The position numbers and the translations under genes were made by a program. Below are positions 8,817-17,233 of a stretch of DNA of 37,356 bases, piece after piece. Source of the stretch: Henriciella sp. (GTDB taxonomy: Bacteria; Pseudomonadota; Alphaproteobacteria; Caulobacterales; Hyphomonadaceae); the NCBI GenBank assembly GCA_021776655.1, contig JAJFFK010000020.1, positions 1 through 37,356 on the forward strand, read 5' to 3'. Every line of letters begins with the position of its first letter. Within the stretch, counting starts at the first letter, position 1. The notes beneath the pieces were generated by a model, which saw only the letters and a list, made by a program, of their open reading frames with translations, was not told where the DNA came from and ran no database searches.

Positions 8817-9611
8817 CTATTCAGTCGCGCCGATCAGGCCGGGGCAGATTTCAGGTTCAAACTCCACCACATAAGTGTCGGTCTGATAGCGCAGCACATA
8901 AGGCACACCCTCGGGCGGGGTCTGGACAATCCAATAGCGCCCGCCGCTGGCATTCGGCCCGGGCGGATAGATGTCACCAAGCTCATTGTGATGCCATTCG
9001 ACATCGACCAGCAGGACATCAAGCGTGTGTTCACCTTGCTGCACGGTCTCCCGCCCCGCCAGCGTGGCGATGGTCGAATAGGTCGCCTCCATGCCGATCA
9101 TTGAGGATTGAAACTCATAGGCATTCTGGTCGAAACTCAGACGTGACAAAGCCAGCCCAAGGCTTGCACCATCATACATGTTCGATCCGATCAGCCCCTG
9201 TTTCTCGCGCATCAGGTCACCCTGGCGCATGATCGCGCTATAGCCATCGGCGGTCAGAATATGCTCAATCGACGTCCTCGGAGCGCCTTCAGGCGGCTGC
9301 ATATGGCGTTCGAAGCGTAAGGGCGACAGGCTGTTTCGGTCGAGATAAGCCGCCGATCTGGAGCTCCCCTGCGCGTTCTGGCTAGCCTGACTCACACGCA
9401 AGATTGCATCACCGATCACCACCACGCGCTCTGACAGATCCGAGCTGGCCGTCCACACACCATCGCTCGCGGTACATTGGCTCCAGGTTAAATCATAGGG
9501 CGCAATGCTCATGCCGTTGATTTGTCCGTCGCCAATTTGGACCTGTGTTGGGTCGGCGGCGGCAACGCAGGCGGTGAGAAGGCTTGCGAAAAGGGCGATA
9601 TTGGGTTTCAT
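8817..9611 (-). CDS. Putative lipoprotein/secreted protein, function unknown
   Basis: I do not recognise the family. From the ATG at 9611 the protein has 264 residues. It begins with a short signal sequence (MKPNIALFASLLTACVAA); LTAC at residues 12-15 fits a lipobox, with Cys15 as the lipidated residue, although a normal signal peptidase I site after AAA is also possible. The rest is a soluble, probably beta-rich domain with no membrane helices. The frame is open 19 codons further upstream (to 9668), but that would bury the signal peptide and overlap the divergent regulator gene. Only 21 bases separate the two divergent starts. It is convergent with xerD. Confidence 0.7.
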   Translation of the reverse strand: MKPNIALFASLLTACVAAADPTQVQIGDGQINGMSIAPYDLTWSQCTASDGVWTASSDLSERVVVIGDAILRVSQASQNAQGSSRSAAYLDRNSLSPLRFERHMQPPEGAPRTSIEHILTADGYSAIMRQGDLMREKQGLIGSNMYDGASLGLALSRLSFDQNAYEFQSSMIGMEATYSTIATLAGRETVQQGEHTLDVLLVDVEWHHNELGDIYPPGPNASGGRYWIVQTPPEGVPYVLRYQTDTYVVEFEPEICPGLIGATE

Positions 9612-9632
9612 AATTTGGGCTCGCTTTGTTGA

Positions 9633-10448
9633 GTGATGCGGCATCTGAGGTTCGTTTTGGCTGATCAATCAAATCTATTCTTGTCTATTCTCGGCCATAT
9701 CTGGCCACGTCGCGCGCCAAGCTCTGTCGCTCTTGATGCCGATAGCCAGAGCATCACGATCAATCGCCAGACGGTTTCACTGACCTATAAGGCTTGGTGC
9801 GTAATCAACGTCCTGATCAAATCCGCACCAGCGACTGTGACCCGTGACCAGATCGTTGCTCAGGTCTGGGGCGACAATTCGGCGGTTGGCGATAAGGGGC
9901 TCAACCACGCTTTGTGGGTGATCCGGACACGCCTTGATGAGGATGCCGCGTGTCCAGAACTGATCCGTACGATCCCGCGTGCAGGTTACCAGTGGATCGG
10001 GCCAGCGCTCACCGCGTCGGTCACGCCGCGCTCACGGCGCAAACCTGCAATGCTCGCAGCAACCGCAATCAGCGGCCTGCTGGCATTTGCAATCACCACG
10101 TCATGGCCGTCAGAAGCGGCCAAGACCCCGACCGGCGATTGGCACGACCGCACGATATCCGCCTCGAATGGCAGCCGCGCCTTCTTTGAGGGTCGCAAAA
10201 TCATTGTCCAAACCTCCGCAGGTTGCCGCGCCATCCTGGTACCAGATGGCAATATGTCTTTCGGTGCGCCAACATTTTCCCACGATGGCCTCAAGCTCGC
10301 ATTCCCCCTGCACAAGGGTAAAATGTGTTCATTGGTGGTGCTCGATCTTGAGACTCATGAGCGACAAAAATTCCAATCTTGCCCAGCCCGGCAAGCAGAT
10401 TTGGCAGATCTTTCCCCACCGTTGGGTTTGACGCGACGTAGCATTTGA
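9633..10448 (+). CDS. ToxR/CadC-like winged-helix membrane regulator
   Basis: A 271-residue protein with an N-terminal OmpR/PhoB-type winged-helix DNA-binding domain (about residues 33-122; GLNHALWVIRTRLDED and the C-terminal hairpin motif IRTIPRAGYQWIG are typical). A single membrane helix (about 139-157) follows, then a short extracytoplasmic part with one TolB/PD40-like beta-propeller repeat (FSHDGLKLAF, near 216). Family members with PD40 repeats are usually several hundred residues longer, so this one may be truncated after one repeat. Two start codons are adjacent (GTG 9633, ATG 9636). It lies 31 bases upstream of the lyase gene on the same strand and could control it; that is inferred. 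Confidence 0.75.
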   Translation: MMRHLRFVLADQSNLFLSILGHIWPRRAPSSVALDADSQSITINRQTVSLTYKAWCVINVLIKSAPATVTRDQIVAQVWGDNSAVGDKGLNHALWVIRTRLDEDAACPELIRTIPRAGYQWIGPALTASVTPRSRRKPAMLAATAISGLLAFAITTSWPSEAAKTPTGDWHDRTISASNGSRAFFEGRKIIVQTSAGCRAILVPDGNMSFGAPTFSHDGLKLAFPLHKGKMCSLVVLDLETHERQKFQSCPARQADLADLSPPLGLTRRSI

Positions 10449-10479
10449 CTAGCGTGCCCGCGACAATTGGAGATAAATA

Positions 10480-11535
10480 ATGAGCCAAAAAGCCCCGCGC
10501 CAATTCTTCCAACCGCTTGCTGCTGGTGCCCCAATGCCAATGCGTGATTTGCCGGTTCGGCTGGAACGGATGATCCAGTTTGTTCCAGCGCATTTGGACA
10601 AAATCCGCGCCAAAGTGCCCAATATGGCCGACCAGTGCGATGTTATCCTCGGTAATCTCGAGGACGCAATCCCGGCGGATGCCAAAGAGGCGGCGCGCGC
10701 GGGTGTGATCGAAATGGCTGGTATGCTCGATTGGCAAGCCAAAGGCATCGGCCTGTGGGCGCGGGTCAATTGCCTCAACTCGCCGTGGTTCCTCGATGAT
10801 GTCACGCAACTGGTAATGCAGGCTGGCAAGCAGCTCGACGTGCTGATGATCCCGAAAGTCGAAGGCCCGTGGGACATTCACTATGTCGATCAATTCGTCG
10901 CGCAATTAGAGGCCAAAGCCGGTCTGACCCGGCCCATCCTGCTGCATGCAATTCTGGAAACAGCTGAAGGCGTCGCGCGGGTTGAGGAGATCGCGCTGGC
11001 CAGCCCGCGCATGCAGGGCATCTCGCTCGGCCCGGCGGATCTGGCGGCCAGCCGCAAGATGAAGACGACCCGGGTTGGCGGCGGCCATCCCTTCTACCGC
11101 GTCATCGAAGACCCCCGCGAAGATGCGGCCCCGCGCCAATCGGCCCAGCAAGACCTGTGGCATTATACGATTGCCCGCATGGTCGACGCCTGCGTGATGG
11201 CCGGTATCAACCCATTCTACGGGCCCTTTACCGACATTGCCGACGCTGACGCCTGCGAACAGCAGTTTCGAAACGCCTTCCTGCTCGGCTGTGTTGGCAC
11301 CTGGACCCTGCACCCAAGCCAGATCGCCATCGCCAAGAAAGTGTTCAGCCCTGATCCTGGCGAGGTCAAATTTGCACGCCGGGTTCTGGCCGCCATTCCT
11401 GACGGCGCGGGCGTCGCCATGCTCGACGGCAAGATGCAAGATGATGCGACCTGGAAACAAGCCAAAGTGATCTGCGATCTCGCCGATCAGGTCGCGGCTA
11501 AAGACCCCGACATGGCTGCAGCTTATGCGGAATAA
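10480..11535 (+). CDS. mcl1: Malyl-CoA/beta-methylmalyl-CoA lyase (HpcH/HpaI family)
   Basis: A 351-residue member of the HpcH/HpaI aldolase - citrate lyase beta-subunit family that resembles Rhodobacter Mcl1. That enzyme cleaves beta-methylmalyl-CoA to glyoxylate and propionyl-CoA and condenses or cleaves malyl-CoA in the ethylmalonyl-CoA pathway. Visible active-site elements are LEDAIP (residues 60-65), RVN (Arg95), MIPKVEGP (Lys126), the Mg2+ ligands Glu160 in ILETAEG and Asp187 in LGPADLA, and the C-terminal [13 protein letters not shown] block near 310. It is about 30 residues longer than Rhodobacter Mcl1 because of an N-terminal extension and small loops. A (3S)-malyl-CoA thioesterase role is an alternative. 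AAAT/GGAGAT precedes the ATG. It heads a run with the next two genes. Confidence 0.7.
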   Translation: MSQKAPRQFFQPLAAGAPMPMRDLPVRLERMIQFVPAHLDKIRAKVPNMADQCDVILGNLEDAIPADAKEAARAGVIEMAGMLDWQAKGIGLWARVNCLNSPWFLDDVTQLVMQAGKQLDVLMIPKVEGPWDIHYVDQFVAQLEAKAGLTRPILLHAILETAEGVARVEEIALASPRMQGISLGPADLAASRKMKTTRVGGGHPFYRVIEDPREDAAPRQSAQQDLWHYTIARMVDACVMAGINPFYGPFTDIADADACEQQFRNAFLLGCVGTWTLHPSQIAIAKKVFSPDPGEVKFARRVLAAIPDGAGVAMLDGKMQDDATWKQAKVICDLADQVAAKDPDMAAAYAE

Positions 11536-12502
11536 GATAGGTTCGGAGAGAATATTGATATCGCGTGCGATATTAGGGGCGGTCTTTCTAAGCGCATTGG
11601 CCCTGGCAGGTTGTCGCGTAGCAACAACGGGTGCGGCAACAGACCCTGCAAGGTCACCGGAACCAATCGCCATACCCGAAACCGTTGCGGGCGTTTGGGC
11701 AGCAAGGTCTCCAGGCTGGTATGAACAGATCGACCCTTTTCGCATGATCGGCAATATCTACTTTGTTGGCACGAAAGGCCTCGGCATCTATTTTATCCCG
11801 ACACCGGAAGGGCACATCATTATTGATGGCGGCATGGCAGGTCAGGCGCAATCAATTGCCGAACATATCGAGACGCTTGGATTTGATGTCTCGGATGTTC
11901 GGATACTGCTCAATACGCACGCGCATTTTGATCATTCCGGCGGATTAGCTGAACTGAAGGTGATAACCGGCGCAGAACTCGTCGCCAGTGAGGGCGACGT
12001 ATCTGCCCTTGAAGGCGGGTTTTATCTCGGCTCAGAGACGGATGCGATGCGTTACGCGCCAAAAGTGGCGGTTGACCGGACAATCGCAGACGGAGAAGTT
12101 TTGACATTGGGCGATGTTCGCCTGACCGCGCATCTTACACCGGGCCATTCACGCGGGTGTACCTCATGGACACTGGAAGCGACTGAGGACGAAACGGTCT
12201 ATGATGTATTGATCTTCTGCTCTGCAACCGTCGCAGGCAATCAGCTGATCGGACCACCGCAATATCAAGGTATTGTCGAAGATTATCGCAACACGTTTGA
12301 CAAAACCCGTGAATGGCGACCCGACGTCTTCCTGGCCAATCATAATGGCTGGTTTCACATGCATGAGAAGAGGGAACAATTGATGGCAGGTCATCGCCTG
12401 GCCTTCGTTGACCAAATCGGGTTCCCGACAATGATGAGACGACTGGAAGATGATTTTGAAGAGAAATTGGCGATGCAAACAGCCGCTATCCCAGTGCAGT
12501 AG
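11525..12502 (+). CDS. Metallo-beta-lactamase-fold lipoprotein, B3-like
   Basis: A 325-residue secreted metallo-hydrolase. Residues 15-30 form a signal peptide with lipobox LAGC (Cys30), predicting a lipoprotein. Zinc ligands of the fold are present: His132, His134, Asp136 and His137 in [11 protein letters not shown], His208 in LTPGHSRGC, and His273 in LANHNGWF. The HAHFDH plus HSRGCTSW pattern is that of subclass B3 and its relatives, many of which are not antibiotic-resistance enzymes. The ATG at 11525 overlaps the lyase gene by 11 bases. A TTG ten codons later has GGAGAG just upstream and is an alternative start. The substrate is unknown; beta-lactam hydrolysis is possible but not shown. 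Confidence 0.82.
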   Translation: MRNKIGSERILISRAILGAVFLSALALAGCRVATTGAATDPARSPEPIAIPETVAGVWAARSPGWYEQIDPFRMIGNIYFVGTKGLGIYFIPTPEGHIIIDGGMAGQAQSIAEHIETLGFDVSDVRILLNTHAHFDHSGGLAELKVITGAELVASEGDVSALEGGFYLGSETDAMRYAPKVAVDRTIADGEVLTLGDVRLTAHLTPGHSRGCTSWTLEATEDETVYDVLIFCSATVAGNQLIGPPQYQGIVEDYRNTFDKTREWRPDVFLANHNGWFHMHEKREQLMAGHRLAFVDQIGFPTMMRRLEDDFEEKLAMQTAAIPVQ

Positions 12503-12513
12503 AGGTGCCAGAC

Positions 12514-12927
12514 ATGACCGTTTCGACCACTGGCTATCGTCCACATCTACAGGCCTGGATTGATGTCGCGCTGGGCCAGTCTGAACATGGCGCGCTGCAG
12601 GATATGTTACATGACGACGCGGTGTTTCACAGCCCGGTGGTTCATACCCCGCAAAAAGGCAAGGCGCTGGTCTTTGCCTACCTGTCAGCGGCCGATAATA
12701 TGTTCAGTGGCAATAATTTCCACTACACGTGGATCTTTGATTGCGGTGACCGGGCGGTGCTTGAATTTGAAAGCATTGTTGATGGCATAGTCATCAATGG
12801 CGTCGACCTGATCGAATGGGACGCGAACGGTAAAATAACCGAGTTCAAAGTCATGATCCGCCCGCTGAAAGCGATCCAGACGGTCCACGCCGCAATGCAG
12901 ACCATGTTGGCAAGCCTGCAGTCATAA
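12514..12927 (+). CDS. SnoaL-like (NTF2-fold) protein
   Basis: A 137-residue protein that looks like the SnoaL/NTF2 cone fold: an N-terminal helix (HLQAWIDVALGQ), the LHDDAVFHSPV strand-turn, and a long beta-sheet with GVDLIEWDANGKITEFKVMIRPLKA. Family members are small enzymes (isomerases, hydratases) or binding proteins; no substrate can be read here. The ATG at 12514 has GAGG eight bases upstream and is preferred over an in-frame GTG at 12505. It begins 11 bases after the metallo-hydrolase stop, so the two genes are probably co-transcribed. Confidence 0.75.
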   Translation: MTVSTTGYRPHLQAWIDVALGQSEHGALQDMLHDDAVFHSPVVHTPQKGKALVFAYLSAADNMFSGNNFHYTWIFDCGDRAVLEFESIVDGIVINGVDLIEWDANGKITEFKVMIRPLKAIQTVHAAMQTMLASLQS

Positions 12928-12965
12928 CCATTGCCGCAAGCCCGAACCCCCGCTATCTGTACACA

Positions 12966-13928
12966 ATGGTCACAACATATCTCGATTTCGAAAAGCCGCT
13001 GGCTGAGTTGGAAACAAAAATTGCCGAACTGGAGGCGGTTGCCCGACAGGAAGGCAGTCCGCAGATCTCTGACGAGCTGAAAAAGCTGCGAGATAAAGCC
13101 GACAAGCAGCTGAAAGACACCTATGCATCGCTGACGCCATGGCGCAAAACCCAGGTTGCCCGCCACCCTGAACGCCCACATTTCAGCGACTATGTAGACG
13201 CCCTGTTCGATGATTATCAGGAGCTGGCCGGCGACCGCGTGTTCGGCAATGATGAGGCCATTCAGGGCGGTCTGGCCAGTTTCAGGGGACAATCCGTGGT
13301 CGTCATGGGCCACGAAAAAGGCCGCACAACGGAAAGCCGCCTGAAACATAATTTCGGCATGGCCCACCCCGAAGGCTACCGCAAAGCGGTCCGCCTGATG
13401 GATTTGGCCGAGCGTTTCAACCTGCCCGTGATTACGATGCCAGACACAGCCGGCGCGTATCCGGGTAAAGCCGGTGAGGAACGTGGACAGGCCGAGGCGA
13501 TTGCGCGTGGCACCGAGCGTTGCCTGACCCTGAATGTCCCGATCATTACGCTGATCATTGGCGAGGGCATGTCCGGCGGGGCGATTGCAATTGCTGCGGC
13601 AAACAAGGTGCTGATGATGCAGCACGCAATCTATTCGGTGATCTCGCCGGAAGGCTGCGCCTCGATCCTGTACCGCGACGCTGGCAAGGCCCGCGACGCC
13701 GCCGAGGCGATGAAAATCACTGGCAAGGACCTGCTCAAACTGAAAGTCGTCGATGTGGTGGTCAAGGAACCGATGGGCGGGGCGCATCGCGATCCGCTGA
13801 AGGCCATGATGGCGGCGGGCAAGGCGATAGAGAAAGCGCTGAAGGAATTGGCGCCACTGACGCCGCTGGAGCTGAAACAACAGCGCCGCGAGCGCTTCTA
13901 CGCCATCGGTCGCGAAGACAACGCCTGA
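12966..13928 (+). CDS. accA: Acetyl-CoA carboxylase carboxyltransferase alpha subunit
   Basis: AccA, 320 residues, the family's usual length. With AccD it transfers the carboxyl group from biotin (AccB) to acetyl-CoA, giving malonyl-CoA, the first step of fatty acid synthesis in the cytoplasm. Diagnostic blocks are FEKPLAELE at the N-terminus, LTPWRKTQVARHPERPH (56-72), the GHEKGR motif, NFGMAHPEGYRKA, PDTAGAYPGKAGEERGQ (residues 158-174), IGEGMSGGAIAI and ISPEGCASILYRD. The ATG has no strong ribosome binding site. It follows the SnoaL-like gene by 38 bases on the same strand; transcription probably ends at the hairpin near 14081. Confidence 0.97.
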   Translation: MVTTYLDFEKPLAELETKIAELEAVARQEGSPQISDELKKLRDKADKQLKDTYASLTPWRKTQVARHPERPHFSDYVDALFDDYQELAGDRVFGNDEAIQGGLASFRGQSVVVMGHEKGRTTESRLKHNFGMAHPEGYRKAVRLMDLAERFNLPVITMPDTAGAYPGKAGEERGQAEAIARGTERCLTLNVPIITLIIGEGMSGGAIAIAAANKVLMMQHAIYSVISPEGCASILYRDAGKARDAAEAMKITGKDLLKLKVVDVVVKEPMGGAHRDPLKAMMAAGKAIEKALKELAPLTPLELKQQRRERFYAIGREDNA

Positions 13929-13972
13929 GCCACGCACCTTTGCGTACTAATTGAAGCGCTTTATTTTGTTTT

Positions 13973-14065
13973 GTCATCCCGGCCCTGAGCCGGGACGCAG
14001 ATACTTCAGATGCAGTTTTTCGGCGCTGGGTCTCGGATAGCTGCTGCCGCAGCTTCCGGGATGAC
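13973..14065. repeat. REP-like extragenic palindrome
   Basis: The ends are a perfect 10-base inverted repeat, GTCATCCCGG (13973-13982) and CCGGGATGAC (14056-14065). Inside are two smaller hairpins, CCCGGC-CCTGA-GCCGGG next to the left end and AGCTGC-TGCC-GCAGCT at 14039-14054. Elements with GTCATCCCGG termini are common between genes in many alphaproteobacteria. It sits between the convergent accA and the receptor gene. Confidence 0.8.
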
Positions 14066-14080
14066 ATTTCAACTCAACAC

Positions 14081-14112
14081 AAAAAAGGGCGACCATATGG
14101 CCGCCCTTTTCT
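14081..14112. terminator. Bidirectional terminator, accA / TonB receptor
   Basis: AAAAAAGGGCGACC-ATAT-GGCCGCCCTTTTC is a stem with one mismatch, flanked by A and T runs on opposite sides, so it can end transcription in both directions. It lies between the convergent accA and the TonB-dependent receptor gene. Confidence 0.85.
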
Positions 14113-14129
14113 ATTCGAGTGTTGATCTA

Positions 14130-17012
14130 TCAGCTACCGCCAAACTTCTTGGTGATGCTGATCTTGAACGTGCGTCCGAACGGATTGTGCGTGTACGGAT
14201 CATAGTTCAGGTCAAACGCTGCAAATGGTGGATCTTCATCCAGTACGTTGACCACGGACAGCCCGACATCAACCTGCCATGGCGCTTGCCAATTGTAGAA
14301 CACGTCGACAGTTGTCTGGCTGTCAATCGTATCGGATCCGTTGCCGGTAATGTCACCGCGTTCATCATCATAGGAGTCGATGTAACGAACCACGGCGCGA
14401 AGATTGTGACCACCGATGGAATAGTTGCCAGTAAGGTTGCCTTTAAACTGCGGCAACGACCGGAACGTATTGGACCGGTTGAACTGACCCGCAGCATCGA
14501 AGCCTGGCGTGACAGCATCTTCAATTGCAAAGTCTGCAACATCATAATTGATCACATAAGTCGCATCGACACCGAGCGAGACCTCGCCGCCATTGGCCAT
14601 ATCCCAAACATTCTCTGCCCGGAAATCAATACCTGACGTTTCAATGCCCGGCCCGTTGACAATATTTGTCGCAATCCGCGCAATATTTCCGCCGACTGTG
14701 CCGCCGCCATTGAACGGATCACCGCCATCGAAGGAGAGGCGGCTGACAATCGAGCCAAGGTTACCCGCATCGGTTGGGCGAGCCCCAGCTGCAGCTGCCG
14801 CAACTTCAGCATTGATCGAGGCCAAAGCAGCCGCCACAACCGATGACTGAGATTCAACGATGATCGGATCGGTGAAGTCGAAATCGTAATAGTCCAGCGA
14901 CGCGGTGAAGCCCCCGGTCTCAAACAAGGCACCAAAATTGAAGCTAAACGCTGATTCAGGGCTGAGGTTTGGATCACCAAACTGATCGACCGCCTTGAAG
15001 GCGCTGGTTGGCGCAACAAATTGCAATGACGTCGCGACACCTGACAATTGGTTCAGGGTTGGACCTTTGAAACTGGTCTGAGCCGATCCACGCAAAGCGA
15101 AATTGTCGTTGACGCTATACTTCATCGCCACTTTCGGATCGAAGGTTGACCCGACCTGGCCACCATAATCCTCATATCTGGCAGCAACCTGAATATCCAG
15201 ATTGTCATAGAGCGGGATCTGCAACTCGCCGAACACGGCGTAGATCGTCTGCTCTTCATCTACCGCATTGGTGCCAGCCAGGAACGAGAAAGGTCCGTTT
15301 CCAAGCGGTCCGGGTGTTATCGCCAGATCGGTCACCGTATTTGGCTCAACCTCATATGATTCGCGGCGAACCTGCGTACCTGCAGCCCAACCCACCGAAC
15401 CGCCGCCAGCCTGAACATTGCTCTGGCCAGAGAACACGACATCGAGCACCAGCAAATCAGTTGTCACAGTCGTACCAACACCGTCGGTCAGCCAGTCAGC
15501 CAAGGCAACACTGTTTGCAAGAGTGGGCTCAAAGTTCGGATTGGCTTCGCCAGTTATCGCACTGCCAGGTACAGCGTTGGAGAACGGGTTGTAATATTCA
15601 CACCCGCCCTGTCCCGCCACCGCGCCGGTTGGGATCGCGCCAGTGATCGGATCGGCGCAAACACCAAAACCACTTAATGCCGCTGTCAGACCCGCGATGT
15701 ACGTATCATTGGTCACCCGCTCGCCTTCGGTACGAGAGTAACTCAGCGCTGCATCATAATTGATATTGTTCTGGAACGACCCGGTGAGTGAGCCTGAACC
15801 GGCAAAGGTTTCATACTCACGCGAGCCTTCTTGCGCGCCGCCTGTGCCAGGGAAACCGCCCCAACCAAAGGTCCGGCCAATGTACAAGGCACCAATGCCG
15901 CCTGCCAGCGCTGAACCTGGATTATCAAGCAGATATTGCTGGTAGCCAGGAGAACTTGCCGGCACGAACTGCGTCGCCAATTCTTGCGGCGGGAAAGACG
16001 GTGAGGTCTTCCACTCAGGTGTATCGATGGAGGAATAGAGGAATTCCAGATGAAATTCGCCGCCATTGCCTAGCTCACGGTTATACTCGGTGAACAGTTT
16101 GATCTGCTCTTCTTCTTCGACCAGATTATCGAACTGCGTGAACTGGAAGCGGCAATCACCTATGGTCGGATGAATGATACCGCCCGCCGCCACACAGCCT
16201 GTATCAACTTCCGCGCCAATCGCGCCAATACCAGTCGGCGTTACACCCAAAACAACAAAGCGACCCGGATTGGACAGAGATGAGAAGCCGCCAACCGGGT
16301 TCTCAGCAATGCTTGAAATCGCCCAATCCTTCTCCAGAAGCGGCACTTCAGATCGCTTCGAATATTCAAGCGTGGTGACCCAGTTATAATTGTCACCCTG
16401 CAGACCGTAAGACGCGGCCAGCCTGTATTCGCCATCGCTACCTTCAAATGTCTGAAAATCGCCTGAAAGCTCCAGACCATCAAGATCATCACGGGTAATG
16501 AAGTTTACCACGCCAGCGATCGCATCGGAGCCGTAAAGAGCGGCCGCGCCGTCTTTCAGGACTTCAATCCGGCCAACTGCGGCGCTCGGGATATTGTTGG
16601 TGTTGACGAAAAGCTGTGCTTGCTCACCAATCCCGTAAGGCGAGAATGTCTGGCGGCGGCCATTGACCAGAACCAATGTACGGCCTGCACCGAGACCCCG
16701 CAGGTTGACGTTGGACGTACCTTCAAGGCCGTTCGAAGCAAACTGGTTGGTTTGGCCATCTGCGCCAGAAGAAACACCCAAATTACGGATCAGGTCAGTG
16801 ATCGTTGGGTTACCTTCAAGACGCAAATCTTCGGCCGTCAAAACATCAACCGGAAGAGCGGCATCTTCCGGCGTACCGGGAATGAACGAACCAGTGACGG
16901 TCACAGTCGCCTGACGTAATTCACTGCCATCACCATCTTGCGCCAACGCGCTGCCACCGGCGGCAAGAGCCGCGAGAGATACGCTACAAATTAACTTATT
17001 ACCAAGTGACAT
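14130..17012 (-). CDS. TonB-dependent outer-membrane receptor
   Basis: A TonB-dependent receptor of 960 residues. A signal peptide (MSLGNKLICSVSLAALAAGGSALAQ, written here in parts: MSLGNKLICS then VSLAALAAGGSALAQ) is followed by a plug domain with VTVTGSFIPGT, NVNLRGLGAGRTLVLVNGRR-type and RIEVLKDGAAALYGSDAIAG motifs, then a long beta-barrel ending in an amphipathic strand FKISITKKF. It belongs to the large CarO/Cir-like group expanded in Caulobacterales and sphingomonads. The ligand cannot be told from sequence. The ATG at 17012 has a perfect GGAGGAATATT leader, so a reading frame open 38 codons further upstream is not used. It is divergent from selO and not linked to a TonB-ExbBD set here. 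Confidence 0.93.
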   Translation of the reverse strand: MSLGNKLICSVSLAALAAGGSALAQDGDGSELRQATVTVTGSFIPGTPEDAALPVDVLTAEDLRLEGNPTITDLIRNLGVSSGADGQTNQFASNGLEGTSNVNLRGLGAGRTLVLVNGRRQTFSPYGIGEQAQLFVNTNNIPSAAVGRIEVLKDGAAALYGSDAIAGVVNFITRDDLDGLELSGDFQTFEGSDGEYRLAASYGLQGDNYNWVTTLEYSKRSEVPLLEKDWAISSIAENPVGGFSSLSNPGRFVVLGVTPTGIGAIGAEVDTGCVAAGGIIHPTIGDCRFQFTQFDNLVEEEEQIKLFTEYNRELGNGGEFHLEFLYSSIDTPEWKTSPSFPPQELATQFVPASSPGYQQYLLDNPGSALAGGIGALYIGRTFGWGGFPGTGGAQEGSREYETFAGSGSLTGSFQNNINYDAALSYSRTEGERVTNDTYIAGLTAALSGFGVCADPITGAIPTGAVAGQGGCEYYNPFSNAVPGSAITGEANPNFEPTLANSVALADWLTDGVGTTVTTDLLVLDVVFSGQSNVQAGGGSVGWAAGTQVRRESYEVEPNTVTDLAITPGPLGNGPFSFLAGTNAVDEEQTIYAVFGELQIPLYDNLDIQVAARYEDYGGQVGSTFDPKVAMKYSVNDNFALRGSAQTSFKGPTLNQLSGVATSLQFVAPTSAFKAVDQFGDPNLSPESAFSFNFGALFETGGFTASLDYYDFDFTDPIIVESQSSVVAAALASINAEVAAAAAGARPTDAGNLGSIVSRLSFDGGDPFNGGGTVGGNIARIATNIVNGPGIETSGIDFRAENVWDMANGGEVSLGVDATYVINYDVADFAIEDAVTPGFDAAGQFNRSNTFRSLPQFKGNLTGNYSIGGHNLRAVVRYIDSYDDERGDITGNGSDTIDSQTTVDVFYNWQAPWQVDVGLSVVNVLDEDPPFAAFDLNYDPYTHNPFGRTFKISITKKFGGS

Positions 17013-17233
17013 AATATTCCTCCATAATGTCAGGCCGAGTGCCATGCGGCACGGATTATTCTCCAGCAGTAAACACAGTATGTACATCACAGCAGACGGG
17101 AAGTCCTGATCGATATTGCGGCGCACAATACCGCAGTACTTGAACGGACTCAGCCGGTGCGTTCACGGTCTCGTAAAGGCAATTAGGCAATTTTTTTCTA
17201 TCAAAACCCTATAGAATACGGTTAAGTCGCCTC
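17013..17233. promoter_or_regulatory. Divergent promoter region, TonB receptor / selO
   Basis: This 221-base gap separates two divergent genes and must hold both promoters. TATAGAAT at 17210-17217, 16 bases before the selO ATG, fits a -10 element, preceded by a T-rich tract. No clear -35 is visible. On the receptor side only the strong GGAGG ribosome binding site (about 17019-17023) is evident. The rest shows no recognised operator. Confidence 0.4.

Noticed and set aside
11525-12502. A proven beta-lactam resistance gene
   Set aside because: The fold and ligands are B3-like, but many relatives have other substrates and the gene sits among metabolic genes.
12723-13937. A 404-codon open frame antisense to accA
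   Set aside because: It is a shadow of accA on the other strand: it is rich in Arg, His, Gln and Phe with no domain, while the plus strand encodes a complete AccA.
17013-17126. N-terminal extension of the TonB-dependent receptor
   Set aside because: The frame is open to 17126, but the ATG at 17012 has a perfect GGAGG site and begins the signal peptide.
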